Part shown: positions 33,834-43,445 of the stretch, in pieces | Position numbering within the stretch: position 1 is the stretch's first letter | Layout of the letters: each line of letters starts with the position of its first letter | Assembly (NCBI GenBank): GCA_016291435.1 | Contig: JAEEXH010000008.1 | Coordinates: 1 to 61,354 of the forward strand | Length of the DNA: 61,354 nucleotides | Reading direction: 5' to 3' | Source of the DNA: Oscillospiraceae bacterium | GTDB taxonomy: Bacteria > Bacillota > Clostridia > Oscillospirales > Ruminococcaceae | Position numbers and translations under genes: made by a program | The notes under the pieces: model-generated | Seen by the model: only the letters and a program-made list of their open reading frames with translations | Databases searched by the model: none | What the model was told of the DNA's origin: nothing

Positions 33834-36377
33834 ATGAAACTCCTGCTTGTTGACGGCAACAGCATCCTGAACCGCGCCTATTACGGCGTCAAGCCCCTCT
33901 CGAACCGGAAGGGCGTCTATACCAATGCGATCTACGGCTTTTTCAATATCCTGCTGAAAGCCGCAGACGATGTGAAGCCCGATGCGATTGCCGCGGCCTT
34001 TGACTGCAAGGCAAAGACCTTCCGCCACAAGGCAGTCGCAAGCTATAAGGCAAACCGCAAGGGGATGCCCGAGGAGCTCGCCATGCAGCTCCCGCTCACA
34101 AAGGAGATCCTCACGGCGATGGGCTACCCGGTCGTGACCTGTGAGGGCTGGGAGGCAGATGACATTCTCGGCACGGTTTCCGCGGCAATGGCGGCCTCGG
34201 GGAACGACTGCGTGCTGCTCACGGGCGACCGCGACAATTTGCAGCTCATCGGCGGGCATGTGACCGTGCGGCTTGCGACCAACCGGGAGCCGATCCTCTA
34301 CACTGAGGAGAAATTCCGCGCAGATTACGGCTTTGCTCCGAAGTCACTCATCGACCTGAAAGCGCTGATGGGCGATTCCTCCGACAACATCTCCGGCGTG
34401 GCGGGCATCGGCGAGAAGACCGCCTCCGCGCTCATTCAGGAATACGGCAGCATCGAAGCGCTCTATGCGGCGCTCCCCGAGGCAAAGCTCACACCCTCCG
34501 TGCGGAAAAAGCTCGAGGGCGGCAAAGCGGATGCAGAGCAGAGCAAGTGGCTCGCGACCATCGTGACCGATGCACCTGTGCCGACCGCGCCTGCGGACTA
34601 TGCGCAGAAGCCGCGTGATGAGGCGGCGCTCTCTGCGCTGCTCACCGATCTGGAGCTCTACAAGCTGATGGAACGCCTGCATATCACGCCCTCTGCCGTT
34701 TCGGAAGCGGACACGCAGACGGATGCTGCGCCTGAAAAGGCATTCACAGCCGTCACGCTCGATGCAGCAGCCTTTGACCGCCTGCTCACCGGTGAGGAGA
34801 CCGTCGATTTCCTGCTGAAAGGCAATGTGATGTATCTTGCCTGGGGCAGCAGCGTCTCGCGCATCACAGACCCCGCGCAGATCATGAAGCTGCTGACCTC
34901 GGATGTGAAGAAGCGCACCTTTGCCGCAAAGCCTCTATACCGCATGTGCATGGAAGCGGGCGATACGGTTCACAATCTCACGCTGGACACCGAGCTCTGC
35001 GCCTATCTGCTGAATCCCTCGACGCCGGAGTATACGGTTGAGAAGCTCTGCATGGGCGAGGGCATTGCATACCGGGAAACGCTTGGGGACCTCGCGGAAA
35101 TCGCCGCGTTCTCGCAGCTCTCCGACCGCCTTGCGGCACAGGTCACGGAGCAGGGCATGGACACGCTCCTCAGAGAGATTGAGCTCCCGCTGACAGAGGT
35201 GCTGGCAGAGATGGAGCATGTCGGTGTGCGCATTGATGCGGCGGGCGTGGAACGGTTCGGCGAAATGCTCTCCCGCGAGATCACTTCGCTTGAGCAGGAG
35301 ATCTATGCACAGGCAGGGCATGCGTTCAACATCCTCTCACCGAAGCAGCTCGGCGTATTGCTCTTTGAGGAGCTGGCGCTCCCCGCCGGCAAGAAGACAA
35401 AGACCGGCTGGTCTACAAACGCAGAGGTGCTTGAGGGGCTCCGCGACAAGCATCCGATCGTCGATCTTGTGCTGCAATACCGCCGCTATACAAAGCTGCA
35501 ATCGACCTATGTGGAAGGCTTGCTGAAAGCGGTCGCACCCGACGGCAGAATCCACACCTGCTATCGCCAGACGGAGACCCGCACCGGCAGAATCTCCTCC
35601 ACTGAGCCGAATCTCCAGAATATCCCCGTGCGGACAGAGCTCGGGCGCGAGATGCGCAAATTCTTCATTGCGGCGGAGGGCGAGACTTTGCTCGATGCCG
35701 ATTACAGCCAGATTGAGCTCAGGCTGGTCGCACATCTCTGCGGCGACGAAAACATGCGCCGCGTCTTTGCCGAAAATCAGGATATCCACCGCATGACCGC
35801 CGCGCAGGTGTTCAATATGCCCGAGGAGATGGTCACAAAGGACATGCGCAGTGCGGCGAAGGCGGTCAATTTCGGCATCCTGTACGGCATCGGCGCCTTC
35901 TCGCTCTCGAAGGATATCGGCGTGTCGGTCGCGAAGGCTGACAAATATATCAAGGACTATCTGCATGCCTTCCCGCGTGTCGGGCAGTTCATGAATGAGA
36001 CCGTGGAGCAGGCGAAGGAAAAGGGCTATGTCACGACGCTTTTCCACAGAAAGCGCTTTGTCCCCGAGCTGCGTGCGTCCAATAAGATGGTGCAGGCAGC
36101 GGGCAGACGCATTGCGATGAATACCCCCGTGCAGGGCACTGCCGCCGACATCATCAAGGCGGCGATGGTGCGCGTCTGGCGGCGGCTGAAAGCAGAAGCA
36201 CCCGAGGCACATCTGATTTTGCAGATTCATGACGAACTGATCGTGGAGGCGCCCGCATCGGCGGCGGACAAGGCTGCCGAGATCCTGCACACCGAGATGG
36301 AGCAGGCATGCAGGCTCTCCGTGCCGCTGACGGCAGATGTGCAGAGAGGAAAGAGCTGGTATGATGCAAAGGGCTGA
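33834..36377 (+). CDS. polA: DNA polymerase I
   Basis: An 847-residue family A polymerase for Okazaki-fragment processing and repair. N-terminal 5' nuclease (1-290; LLVDGNSILNRAYYG, EADDILGT). The middle region (about 300-460) aligns with the 3'-5' exonuclease fold but lacks the acidic D-x-E motif, so proofreading is probably absent, as in many Firmicutes. Polymerase motifs A (DADYSQIELR), B (RSAAKAVNFGILYG) and C (QIHDELIVEA) are intact. AAAGGA precedes the ATG. The 3' end overlaps rimI by 17 bases. Confidence 0.97.
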   Translation: MKLLLVDGNSILNRAYYGVKPLSNRKGVYTNAIYGFFNILLKAADDVKPDAIAAAFDCKAKTFRHKAVASYKANRKGMPEELAMQLPLTKEILTAMGYPVVTCEGWEADDILGTVSAAMAASGNDCVLLTGDRDNLQLIGGHVTVRLATNREPILYTEEKFRADYGFAPKSLIDLKALMGDSSDNISGVAGIGEKTASALIQEYGSIEALYAALPEAKLTPSVRKKLEGGKADAEQSKWLATIVTDAPVPTAPADYAQKPRDEAALSALLTDLELYKLMERLHITPSAVSEADTQTDAAPEKAFTAVTLDAAAFDRLLTGEETVDFLLKGNVMYLAWGSSVSRITDPAQIMKLLTSDVKKRTFAAKPLYRMCMEAGDTVHNLTLDTELCAYLLNPSTPEYTVEKLCMGEGIAYRETLGDLAEIAAFSQLSDRLAAQVTEQGMDTLLREIELPLTEVLAEMEHVGVRIDAAGVERFGEMLSREITSLEQEIYAQAGHAFNILSPKQLGVLLFEELALPAGKKTKTGWSTNAEVLEGLRDKHPIVDLVLQYRRYTKLQSTYVEGLLKAVAPDGRIHTCYRQTETRTGRISSTEPNLQNIPVRTELGREMRKFFIAAEGETLLDADYSQIELRLVAHLCGDENMRRVFAENQDIHRMTAAQVFNMPEEMVTKDMRSAAKAVNFGILYGIGAFSLSKDIGVSVAKADKYIKDYLHAFPRVGQFMNETVEQAKEKGYVTTLFHRKRFVPELRASNKMVQAAGRRIAMNTPVQGTAADIIKAAMVRVWRRLKAEAPEAHLILQIHDELIVEAPASAADKAAEILHTEMEQACRLSVPLTADVQRGKSWYDAKG

Positions 36378-36810
36378 CAGGACAATTCTCCCGATGACGG
36401 AGGAGACCGTGCATGCGGCGGCAGAGATGCTGAAGCAGTGCTTCAAGGCGCCGTGGAGCGAGTCGGTCTATCGGCGCGACCTTGCCGACCCGCAGAGCAC
36501 GGCGCTGCTCTGCATGGAAAACGGCGCTGTGATCGGGTTTCTCCATTGCAGCTATGTGCTCGATGAGCTGACGCTCAACACGCTTGCCGTGCTGCCGGAA
36601 TACCGCAGGCAGGGGATCGCCCGTGCGCTCTGGGCGGCGATGTGCGGGCAGATGCGCGGCATCTGTACGGTCTGTTATCTGGAGGTGCGCGAGAGCAATT
36701 TCCCCGCCCGCACGCTCTATGAATCGCTGGGCTTTTATCAGAACGGCTGCCGCCCCCGCTATTACAGCGACCCCGAGGAAGCCGCTGTGCTGATGCAGAC
36801 AACGCTTTAG
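36361..36810 (+). CDS. rimI: Ribosomal-protein-alanine N-acetyltransferase (GNAT)
   Basis: A 149-residue GNAT acetyltransferase, by pattern RimI, which acetylates the N-terminus of S18. The acetyl-CoA loop is LPEYRRQGIARALW; the C-terminal LEVRESNFPARTLYESLGF is the RimI wording. The start at 36361 lies inside the last codons of polA, after AGAGGAAAGAG; an ATG at 36337 is possible but poorly placed. Usual partners tsaB/tsaD are not adjacent. Confidence 0.88.
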   Translation: MMQRADRTILPMTEETVHAAAEMLKQCFKAPWSESVYRRDLADPQSTALLCMENGAVIGFLHCSYVLDELTLNTLAVLPEYRRQGIARALWAAMCGQMRGICTVCYLEVRESNFPARTLYESLGFYQNGCRPRYYSDPEEAAVLMQTTL

Positions 36811-36858
36811 GCAATTCACGCAGCTGAATCTCTCCCTGAAAAAATTTTTTCCCCCGCG

Positions 36859-36897
36859 TGTCACAAATTGCCCCGCTCAGTTGTGTTCCTTATGAAA
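36859..36897 (+). promoter_or_regulatory. ECF-type promoter candidate ahead of sigma factor 1
   Basis: TGTCACAAATTG (36859-36870) is followed by GTTCCTTATGAAAG (36884-36897). It has no sigma-A consensus. ECF sigma genes often read their own promoters, and such promoters are often GTCACA-like; here it sits 90 bases ahead of the sigma gene. The assignment is an inference. Confidence 0.4.
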
Positions 36898-36986
36898 GCC
36901 GGTGATCAAACCACAGCCGGAGGAGGGATATGACAATGGATATCACCCTTGCCCGTTCGCGGGCAATCGGAAAGGAGGCTGCCGGG

Positions 36987-37469
36987 ATGGAGCGCGCTGA
37001 AATGGCAGCAGTCTATCAGAAATGGAAGAATACGGTCTACCGCACAGCGCTTGCCTATTGCCGCAATGTGCAGGACGCAGAGGACATCACGCATGATGTC
37101 TTTCTCGCACGCTTTCAGGAGACAAAGCCCTTCGCAGACAGCGAAGCGGAAAAGGCCTGGATGCTCCGTGTGACAATCAATCACTGCAAGAATCTGCTGA
37201 AATCCTTTCGCAGAAAGACGAGCGTCCCGCTCACGGAGGCAGAGCAGATTGCGGCGGCATCCATGTCGCCGGAGGAACGCGCCGTGCTCGACGCGGTGAC
37301 AGCACTCCCGGCAAAATACCGCATTGCCGTACATCTCTTCTATTATGAAGGCTATTCGACACGCGAGATCAGTGAAATCACAAAGACAGGCGAGGCAGCC
37401 GTCCGCAAGCAGTTACAGCGGGCGCGGGAGCTGCTGAGGAAAGAACTCGGGGAGGTGTTCTCAATATGA
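36987..37469 (+). CDS. ECF-type RNA polymerase sigma factor 1
   Basis: A 160-residue sigma-70 family protein with region 2 (VYRTALAYCRNVQDAEDITHDVF) and region 4 (LPAKYRIAVHLFYYEGYSTREISEITKTGEAAVRKQL). The start at 36987 has AAAGGAGG 7 bases upstream; a 19-residue longer form from 36930 also has GGAGGAGG and cannot be ruled out. It overlaps its partner by ATGA, the arrangement of a sigma/anti-sigma pair. Confidence 0.9.
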   Translation: MERAEMAAVYQKWKNTVYRTALAYCRNVQDAEDITHDVFLARFQETKPFADSEAEKAWMLRVTINHCKNLLKSFRRKTSVPLTEAEQIAAASMSPEERAVLDAVTALPAKYRIAVHLFYYEGYSTREISEITKTGEAAVRKQLQRARELLRKELGEVFSI

Positions 37470-39907
37470 GCAGCATGAAGGATTATAAGCGCGCAGTCGA
37501 TCATTTCAATGTGCCCGACCGCGTTGAGGAAGTGCTCTTTGCAGAGCAGAAAACAGGTACGGCAGAGCGCCGCATCGAAAAGCATTCCGCATGGCAGAAG
37601 CCGGCAATGGCAGCAGCCGTCGCGGCAGTCGTCGGACTCAATGTGTTCGCCGTGATGAAGATTCGTCAGGAAACACCGAAGCTCAATCCCGGCGCAGAAG
37701 GCTCCGGTCAGAGCGAGACACAGAAAGCGGATCTGCCTGATCTCTCGGCATTCGGCATCGACACTTCCGCCTTTGCCTTCCGCGGCAGCGTGACGGTCGG
37801 GCAGGAGGGCGAGTGGCTCTATCAGGATGAGATGCCGAAGTATAAATGGCAATCCTACCGCACCGAAGGTGACACAGCAGAGATCATGCTCGATGAAACC
37901 GGCAGATTCCTGAGCTACCAGCGGCTGGATGTGACGGAAGACACCAAAATTGATGACAGCGAAATGATGGACAGCGAAGCCGCAAAGGAACGCAGCATCG
38001 AACTCGTGAAGGCAGTTTCCGGCAAGGAGCCGGAGGAGATGCTCCGCTCCGAGCCGAACGAAGGCAGCGCGGCGGGATTTGATTCCTATTACTACGATTA
38101 TGCGTATCATCTGGCGGATGCAGACTGCCCGACCGATACCGTACAGGCTGTGCTGGCAAAGGACGGCACTGTGCAGCTGGTCGCGATCGACTACACCTGC
38201 ACGCCTGCCGACACAGCCCCCTTTGATGCGGAGGCATTGCGGCTTTACACAGCGCTTTACCCGGAGGCGGCAGCCGCTTCGTTCTCGGAGTCTCCGGTCA
38301 TCGACAAGACCTTCCATGAGGTAAACGGCACGGTGCTCGGCTCCTATCTCATGCAGGCAATGGACAAACCGAACGAAGGCGCGATGCTCCTTGTGCGGGC
38401 AGAGGGCGGCGATCTTCTCACAGAGCCCGTGCAGAGCGATGAACCCGCACAGACCGACACGCCGGACTTCTCCGCGCTCAGCAGCAATGTGTTCTTTAAG
38501 CTCGGCGAGCAGGAAGCTGTGCCGATCCGCGGCATCTGGCCGTATGACACGGAGCGCCCTGCCGCATATTGCGATGCCTATGTGTCCGATGCAGGCGAGA
38601 AGATCCTGACGAATGAATGGGGCGATCTGATCAGCTATCAGGCGCCTGAGAATATGGCGGTCTCGGCAGATCATCCTTACGATGACAATGAACTGTATCA
38701 GAAAGCATATGACCGTGTGCAGCCGTTCGCTGTCGGTGCAAGCAAGCTGATCCTTCAGGAAAAGGCGCACATGGAAGGCTATGATGTGTTCCGTTTCTTC
38801 GGCGAGGGCTACGACGGTGTCACTGTCTGCGAGGTGCTGTATGAGCAGTACACGGAGGGCACGCCGAAGTCGCTCACAGTCGATTATGCAGACTTTGCTT
38901 ATACAGGCGTTGAGGATCATCAGGCGGATCTGTTCCAGCAGGAGGCGGAGCGCCTTGTCGCAGCGGGCAAATTTGCAAACGCAAACTACTGCTGGTATGT
39001 CAGCTGGGGCGGCAAGCTCTATGCAAAGTATCTGACAGAGATGGACGGAACGGGCAAGCGTGACAGAGATGACTGCCTGATCGTTTACTCCGAAGAGGGA
39101 CAGTACGCCAATCAGATTGAGAACACCGAAAGCACGAACCTCCCGCCGTTTGACAGCTTTGTGAATACCCTGACAGATCTGGGGATCTGCACCGCCGATG
39201 ATACCTTCACCGCGAGCGCAGAACCGTATACCGGCGGCGACTTCGGCTGCATCTTTGATCAGCAGATCTGGGGCTATTGGTTCTATGACAGGGAGTATCC
39301 GCACGAGGACTGGACCGCATACACCACCGACAGCGGCATGACGATCGTGACCGATACATACGGCAATGTCCGCAGATACTGCGGCCCGCGCAAGCCCGGC
39401 GATCCTGATAAGGTCTACAACGAGGAAGAGGCTGAGCGTCTTTCGGAATTCTTCCGTCAGACAGCAGATGCCAATGCGTATACCGCAAAGCAGCTCCTTG
39501 CAGCGGCATATCCCGGCACCGAATGGTCCGTGAAGCCCGGCGACTCGCACTTCTACAACATGGTGAATGATCTCTGGGAGATGGTCTTCACCCGCACGGA
39601 GAACGGCGTCGAAACACTTGACAAAGCATATTTCTACTTTGACAAGGAAGGCGACCTTGACACCTTTGCATGCAATATGATCGTCGGTGCGCCGGTTCCG
39701 GAAAACGCAGCTGAGCAGTTTGATGCGGAAGCTGCGCGTATCCTGAGCGAAACGCCCAACTTCAGCGCAGCGGATCCCTTCAGAGGATACTTCGATGTGT
39801 TCGGCGGCAAGACCTACGGCTTCTATCACTTCACCGATTCGGCAGGCTCTCCCTGCATGCTGATCGTGGATCTTGACGGAGCAGCACAGGAAGCACAGTC
39901 TGAATAA
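37466..39907 (+). CDS. Probable anti-sigma factor 1 with triplicated outer domain
   Basis: An 813-residue single-pass protein. The cytoplasmic N-terminus (1-46) is short and lacks the H-x3-C-x2-C zinc motif. One helix (about 47-67) leads to a very long outer region. Three similar modules are seen, each with an aromatic strand-turn: PKYKWQSYRTEGDTAEIML, ERPAAYCDAYVSDAGEKIL and EDWTAYTTDSGMTIVT, each followed by a GxxxxY strand. The role is inferred from the ATGA overlap with the sigma factor; the outer part would sense an unknown signal. A terminator follows. Confidence 0.75.
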   Translation: MSSMKDYKRAVDHFNVPDRVEEVLFAEQKTGTAERRIEKHSAWQKPAMAAAVAAVVGLNVFAVMKIRQETPKLNPGAEGSGQSETQKADLPDLSAFGIDTSAFAFRGSVTVGQEGEWLYQDEMPKYKWQSYRTEGDTAEIMLDETGRFLSYQRLDVTEDTKIDDSEMMDSEAAKERSIELVKAVSGKEPEEMLRSEPNEGSAAGFDSYYYDYAYHLADADCPTDTVQAVLAKDGTVQLVAIDYTCTPADTAPFDAEALRLYTALYPEAAAASFSESPVIDKTFHEVNGTVLGSYLMQAMDKPNEGAMLLVRAEGGDLLTEPVQSDEPAQTDTPDFSALSSNVFFKLGEQEAVPIRGIWPYDTERPAAYCDAYVSDAGEKILTNEWGDLISYQAPENMAVSADHPYDDNELYQKAYDRVQPFAVGASKLILQEKAHMEGYDVFRFFGEGYDGVTVCEVLYEQYTEGTPKSLTVDYADFAYTGVEDHQADLFQQEAERLVAAGKFANANYCWYVSWGGKLYAKYLTEMDGTGKRDRDDCLIVYSEEGQYANQIENTESTNLPPFDSFVNTLTDLGICTADDTFTASAEPYTGGDFGCIFDQQIWGYWFYDREYPHEDWTAYTTDSGMTIVTDTYGNVRRYCGPRKPGDPDKVYNEEEAERLSEFFRQTADANAYTAKQLLAAAYPGTEWSVKPGDSHFYNMVNDLWEMVFTRTENGVETLDKAYFYFDKEGDLDTFACNMIVGAPVPENAAEQFDAEAARILSETPNFSAADPFRGYFDVFGGKTYGFYHFTDSAGSPCMLIVDLDGAAQEAQSE

Positions 39908-39928
39908 TTGTGCAGCAGAATCAAAAGC

Positions 39929-39953
39929 AGCCCCCGGTACAGGAAATGTACCG
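39929..39953. terminator. Bidirectional terminator
   Basis: GCCCCCGGTACA pairs with TGTACCGGGGGC around GGAAA, between convergent genes. The flanking AAAAGCA and stem are nearly the same as at 25623. Confidence 0.75.
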
Positions 39954-39979
39954 GGGGCTTGCTTGCGCTGTCAAGAAAG

Positions 39980-40378
39980 TTATGGTATAATAGATGCGGA
40001 GCGCTTCCTGAGAAGAAGCTCTGCGGCAAGGCAGGGCAGGATGCCGGCCGTGTAGCAGATGAGGTCGCTGACGGAAAAGCCTGTGCCGATGATGATGCGC
40101 AGCAGGCGGTTTGTGATGTGCAGCCGGTCACAGAAGCCCCAGAGCTGTAAGAATTCCACGCCGAACGCAAAGAGGAGGATCGCCGCCGGAAGCAGCATGC
40201 CGTATCGCGGCTTTGCGGGCGACACCGTGCGGCAGAGCGTCCAGAGCAAAATCACAACCAGAATGTCGCCGAGGGAATTGCGCACCCATCCGTGTGCAAG
40301 CATGCCGATCAGGATCTCGCTCCCGAGCAGGAGCACTGCGCAGAGGAGCATTGTGCGGCGGAGCTTTCGCGTATCCAT
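39980..40378 (-). CDS. DUF2809-like membrane protein
   Basis: A 132-residue protein with four hydrophobic segments. Motifs GDILVVILLW, FAFGVEFLQLWG and IIGTGFSVSDLICYTAG match the DUF2809 family (VanZ-like size). Function unknown. Last gene of the leftward operon; 4 bases separate it from the gene before. Confidence 0.8.
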   Translation of the reverse strand: MDTRKLRRTMLLCAVLLLGSEILIGMLAHGWVRNSLGDILVVILLWTLCRTVSPAKPRYGMLLPAAILLFAFGVEFLQLWGFCDRLHITNRLLRIIIGTGFSVSDLICYTAGILPCLAAELLLRKRSASIIP

Positions 40379-40382
40379 CGCG

Positions 40383-40775
40383 TTACTCCGTCACAGTGAT
40401 GATGCACTCGGCTTCGCGCGCTTCCGCGCCGGTCGCCTGCACCCAGACAAAGAGCTTGCCGGTTTTGTCGCCGATCCGCAGTGTCTCGCCGTTCTCGCTG
40501 ATGCTGAGATCATCATATGTGCCGTCGCTCCATTTTGCCTCCAGAATGCGCTTGGAGACAAACGCGCCTTTCTTCTGCACGGTGATCTCCGCGAGGTCAT
40601 ATGCCGTGACTTCGCTGCCCTTTGCAAAGGAGAGCCCCTCATAGGGCGTGATCTGCGGGACGCGGTGTGTGTAATCAAGCATGCCGTGCAGGCAGAGCGC
40701 ACCGAATGCAATGACGAGCGCGGCTGCAATCAGCAGGATGTTTCTGAGCGTGTGTGTTTTCTTCTGTGTTTCCAT
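40383..40775 (-). CDS. Single-pass extracytoplasmic protein, unknown
   Basis: A 130-residue protein. One N-terminal helix (about 10-30) is followed by a small beta domain containing SFAKGSEVTAYDLAEITV and ends AEAREAECIITVTE, resembling an immunoglobulin-like or Big-type strand pattern. The start at 40775 has AAAAGGAG 8 bases upstream; a longer frame to 41063 runs over the neighbouring gene. Confidence 0.65.
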   Translation of the reverse strand: METQKKTHTLRNILLIAAALVIAFGALCLHGMLDYTHRVPQITPYEGLSFAKGSEVTAYDLAEITVQKKGAFVSKRILEAKWSDGTYDDLSISENGETLRIGDKTGKLFVWVQATGAEAREAECIITVTE

Positions 40776-40792
40776 GATGATACTCCTTTTGT

Positions 40793-41122
40793 TCAGTTGT
40801 TGTACTGTGTGAATGAGATGAAGAGATAATGCGCGGCGAGCGCGATCTCTGCGATCGCCGGCAGGAACACGGCAAGGCGGGGGAGCAGCTTCTCCTTTTT
40901 GAAGATGAAGAAAAAGCCGAGGGTGTTTGCAGTCAGCATCGGGAGGATGCCGAGCACGAGCAGAAAGCCGCTGCCGTCCCAGCGCTCCGCCGGGATCATG
41001 GCGTCGGGGTTTGCGACATAGGTGTCGTGCATGAGATAGGGCACTGCGAGATAAATGAGGCATGCGATCGCTGCAAGATTCAGCAGGATCATGCAGACCG
41101 CGAGCGGTTTCCTGTGATACAT
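40793..41122 (-). CDS. Small membrane protein, unknown
   Basis: A 109-residue protein with three hydrophobic segments (about 8-30, 50-72, 82-104). AAAGGAA precedes the ATG. Lies between two operon genes with short gaps. No family recognised. Confidence 0.65.
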   Translation of the reverse strand: MYHRKPLAVCMILLNLAAIACLIYLAVPYLMHDTYVANPDAMIPAERWDGSGFLLVLGILPMLTANTLGFFFIFKKEKLLPRLAVFLPAIAEIALAAHYLFISFTQYNN

Positions 41123-41141
41123 ATTGCTGTTTCCTTTCTGA

Positions 41142-41717
41142 TTACCATCGGAATGTCACGCGCTTCAGATCACCCTCATCTTTGACTGTCACGAAGTACC
41201 GTCTGCCGTGCTCATATTCGTAGTACTCCGAATACGGCTCGGAAGGGGCAATCGTCATATAGGGGACTGCTTCGGGGTCATCGGGGTCATCCTCTGCGCA
41301 CCATACCTGCCCGTTCAGCGTGTATTTTGTAATCGTACCGCTGCCGTGCGTTTCCAGCATTTCGCGGACATCGCCCGTGCAGGTGAGCGTCAGGAAGTAA
41401 TTGGAGCCGTCTGGTCCGCCGAAGCTGACCTGATAGTGCGTAAAGCGCACGCCGCCGCCGTCGGTGATGCCGTATTGCTCCTCGATCACTGCCTTCCGGC
41501 TGTCTGTGAAGATGTACCAGTTGTGCGTCATGAAGAGCGAGAAGAGAAATGCGAGTGCGCCGAGATAAAACATCGCGATGCCGCCGAGCACGCTGATAAC
41601 GGGATAGAGCCCGCCGTATCCCTTGCCCGCGCTGAGCCGCTTCCGCTTCCAGCGGCGCATGAGACGGATATAGCACCAGAGCACGACAAGATACATGATA
41701 AAATACTGCGGAGACAT
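41142..41717 (-). CDS. Membrane protein with outer beta domain, unknown
   Basis: A 191-residue protein. The ATG at 41717 is 8 bases after GGAGG; the GTG at 41726 overlaps that site. Two N-terminal helices (about 4-18, 33-60) are followed by about 125 residues starting THNWYIFTDSRKAVIEEQYG. This phrase is echoed in the protein at 43566 (PTDWRIFTKKRIEQLEAEYH), so the two may share ancestry. Confidence 0.65.
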   Translation of the reverse strand: MSPQYFIMYLVVLWCYIRLMRRWKRKRLSAGKGYGGLYPVISVLGGIAMFYLGALAFLFSLFMTHNWYIFTDSRKAVIEEQYGITDGGGVRFTHYQVSFGGPDGSNYFLTLTCTGDVREMLETHGSGTITKYTLNGQVWCAEDDPDDPEAVPYMTIAPSEPYSEYYEYEHGRRYFVTVKDEGDLKRVTFRW

Positions 41718-41730
41718 GAGATGCACCTCC

Positions 41731-41820
41731 TGCCCGGAGCCCGGGCCTGCATTTTCCTCCGGGCGTCCGACCGAAGGCGCCGCTGTTCGCGGCTTTTCAA
41801 AGATTCCCTCTCCCCGCAGT
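41731..41820. repeat. Shortened copy of the dispersed repeat module
   Basis: GCCCGGAGCCCGGGCCTGCA, CCTCCGGGCG, CCGACCGAAGGCGCC and CTGTTCGCGGCT follow the order seen in the 27443 and 27675 modules, but the middle is shortened. Confidence 0.65.
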
Positions 41821-41825
41821 TCCGT

Positions 41826-43421
41826 TCACTGCGGCATTTCAAGGGCATGATGCAGCAGCCATTGTGCCGATGCGTTCCAGGTTTCATCGCGGCTTTCTGT
41901 GTAGCTGTCAAGGCGTGCGCGGAGCTGCTTTGTGAAGAACGCCTGCTGCGATTCGTTCAGTGCATCGAAATGCTGCACGATGACGACATAGGCATCATCG
42001 GAGAGATCGGTCAGCGCATCGAGATCGAGCTCCGGGAGCGTGTGCTGTTCATAGCGCGTGAGATTGTATTCCGCGATCCGCGCATCGGGGCGCGAGAAGC
42101 AGAGCCCGCCGAACATCACGAGGAAGACTGCGGTCAGCACGGCAGCGGTCGGGAACTTCCGCACAAACTGCCGCACGATCAGCACAAGGAACACCACCGC
42201 CAGCAGCACCATGAACCATGCGGTGTAAAGGCGCAGGCGCGTGAGACCGTAGGCGTCGATATAGAGCAGCATTTTTGCAAGCGCCGTCGCGATGATGAAC
42301 AGCGTGAAGCAGCAGAGCAGCGTGACATAGAAGCTGAGCGCCTTCGGGCGTTCCCTGCCGCCCTTTTTCGCGCAGGCGTTCATGACGAGCAGCACCGCGA
42401 GATTGATGACCGCGATTGCGCAGAGCTCAAAGAAGCCGCGGCGCGCATATTCGGAATAGATCATATCCCCGGGGAGCTTCCCCGCAAAGGCAGAGAAGAA
42501 ATAACTTGTCTGCGTGCAGACATAGAGCAGATACAGGAGACAGATCGGCGTGACACCCGCATAGAGACCGAGATTCGGGATGAAGCGCAGCGCGGAGAGC
42601 CGTTCTGCATGTGTGCCGTCATCCGGCATTGGATTGTCACGGCGGTCAGCACCCGAGCGGCATGCACCGAAAAGCAGGAACGCCGCCGGAATGCCGAATG
42701 CGATTTCCGCGATGATCGTCACAATGTCATCGGTGATCAGCTCGCCGAGCTGTGTGAAGATCTCCTCCACGGCGGAGTCTGCGCTTGCCAGCAGCACCCC
42801 GACGATCACGGTCAGCGGCACGGTCACCAGCAGCCCGAGCAGCACCGTGCGCACGGTCTTTGCCGATTCCGATTTCTTCACGGAAGCCGAGATTGCGGCG
42901 GGGGCTGCACCCATCTCACGGAAGGGCTGCACCAGCAGTGCGTCCCCGAGATCGAGCGCGAAATAGCGTGTGACGAACGGCACTTTGCCGCCGACTGCCT
43001 GCATCCACCAGACGAACGCCGCGAGCAGAAAGAGAAAGCAGAGCCCGTGCAGCAGAGCGCTTGCCGTCAGCGAGAAGACTGCCGTGAATGCGCAGATGAC
43101 TGCGCCGCTGAGCCACTGCCCCGCAGTGGGCTTGCAGCCGTTCTTCAGAAGATACGCGGCACCGAGCGCAAAGAGCAGCAGGAAGACGCCGGTTGTGACA
43201 AAGCCGTCCGCATAGACGACGATATAGCGCAGAAAGAGGAATCCGAGCGGGATCATGAGCCATGCAAAGAGCCCGTCATAAGGCTTTACGGTGTGCGGCG
43301 GTTTTGTGATGCGCTGTGCGTAATAAGGCATGGCGCTCGGCGGAACCGGCTGCCCGTATGGGGGCTGCACCGGCGGGGTATATGCCGGCTGCTCTGTGTT
43401 CTGTGTCTCAGGATTGATCAT
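41826..43421 (-). CDS. DUF4173-like polytopic membrane protein
   Basis: A 531-residue protein. A Pro/Gln-rich cytoplasmic N-terminus (1-45) precedes about ten membrane helices and a soluble C-terminal region (about 450-531). The segment QTSYFFSAFAGKLPGDMIYSEYARRGFFEL is the recognisable family signature. Function is unknown in the family; it often accompanies regulators of the cell envelope. AAAGGAG is 8 bases before the ATG. Confidence 0.8.
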   Translation of the reverse strand: MINPETQNTEQPAYTPPVQPPYGQPVPPSAMPYYAQRITKPPHTVKPYDGLFAWLMIPLGFLFLRYIVVYADGFVTTGVFLLLFALGAAYLLKNGCKPTAGQWLSGAVICAFTAVFSLTASALLHGLCFLFLLAAFVWWMQAVGGKVPFVTRYFALDLGDALLVQPFREMGAAPAAISASVKKSESAKTVRTVLLGLLVTVPLTVIVGVLLASADSAVEEIFTQLGELITDDIVTIIAEIAFGIPAAFLLFGACRSGADRRDNPMPDDGTHAERLSALRFIPNLGLYAGVTPICLLYLLYVCTQTSYFFSAFAGKLPGDMIYSEYARRGFFELCAIAVINLAVLLVMNACAKKGGRERPKALSFYVTLLCCFTLFIIATALAKMLLYIDAYGLTRLRLYTAWFMVLLAVVFLVLIVRQFVRKFPTAAVLTAVFLVMFGGLCFSRPDARIAEYNLTRYEQHTLPELDLDALTDLSDDAYVVIVQHFDALNESQQAFFTKQLRARLDSYTESRDETWNASAQWLLHHALEMPQ

Positions 43422-43445
43422 CGCTTTGTCTCCTTTACAAGCATG

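Noticed and set aside
37352-39829. 825-codon minus frame opposite anti-sigma 1
   Set aside because: Shadow frame; the plus-strand gene has start, overlap with sigma and terminator.
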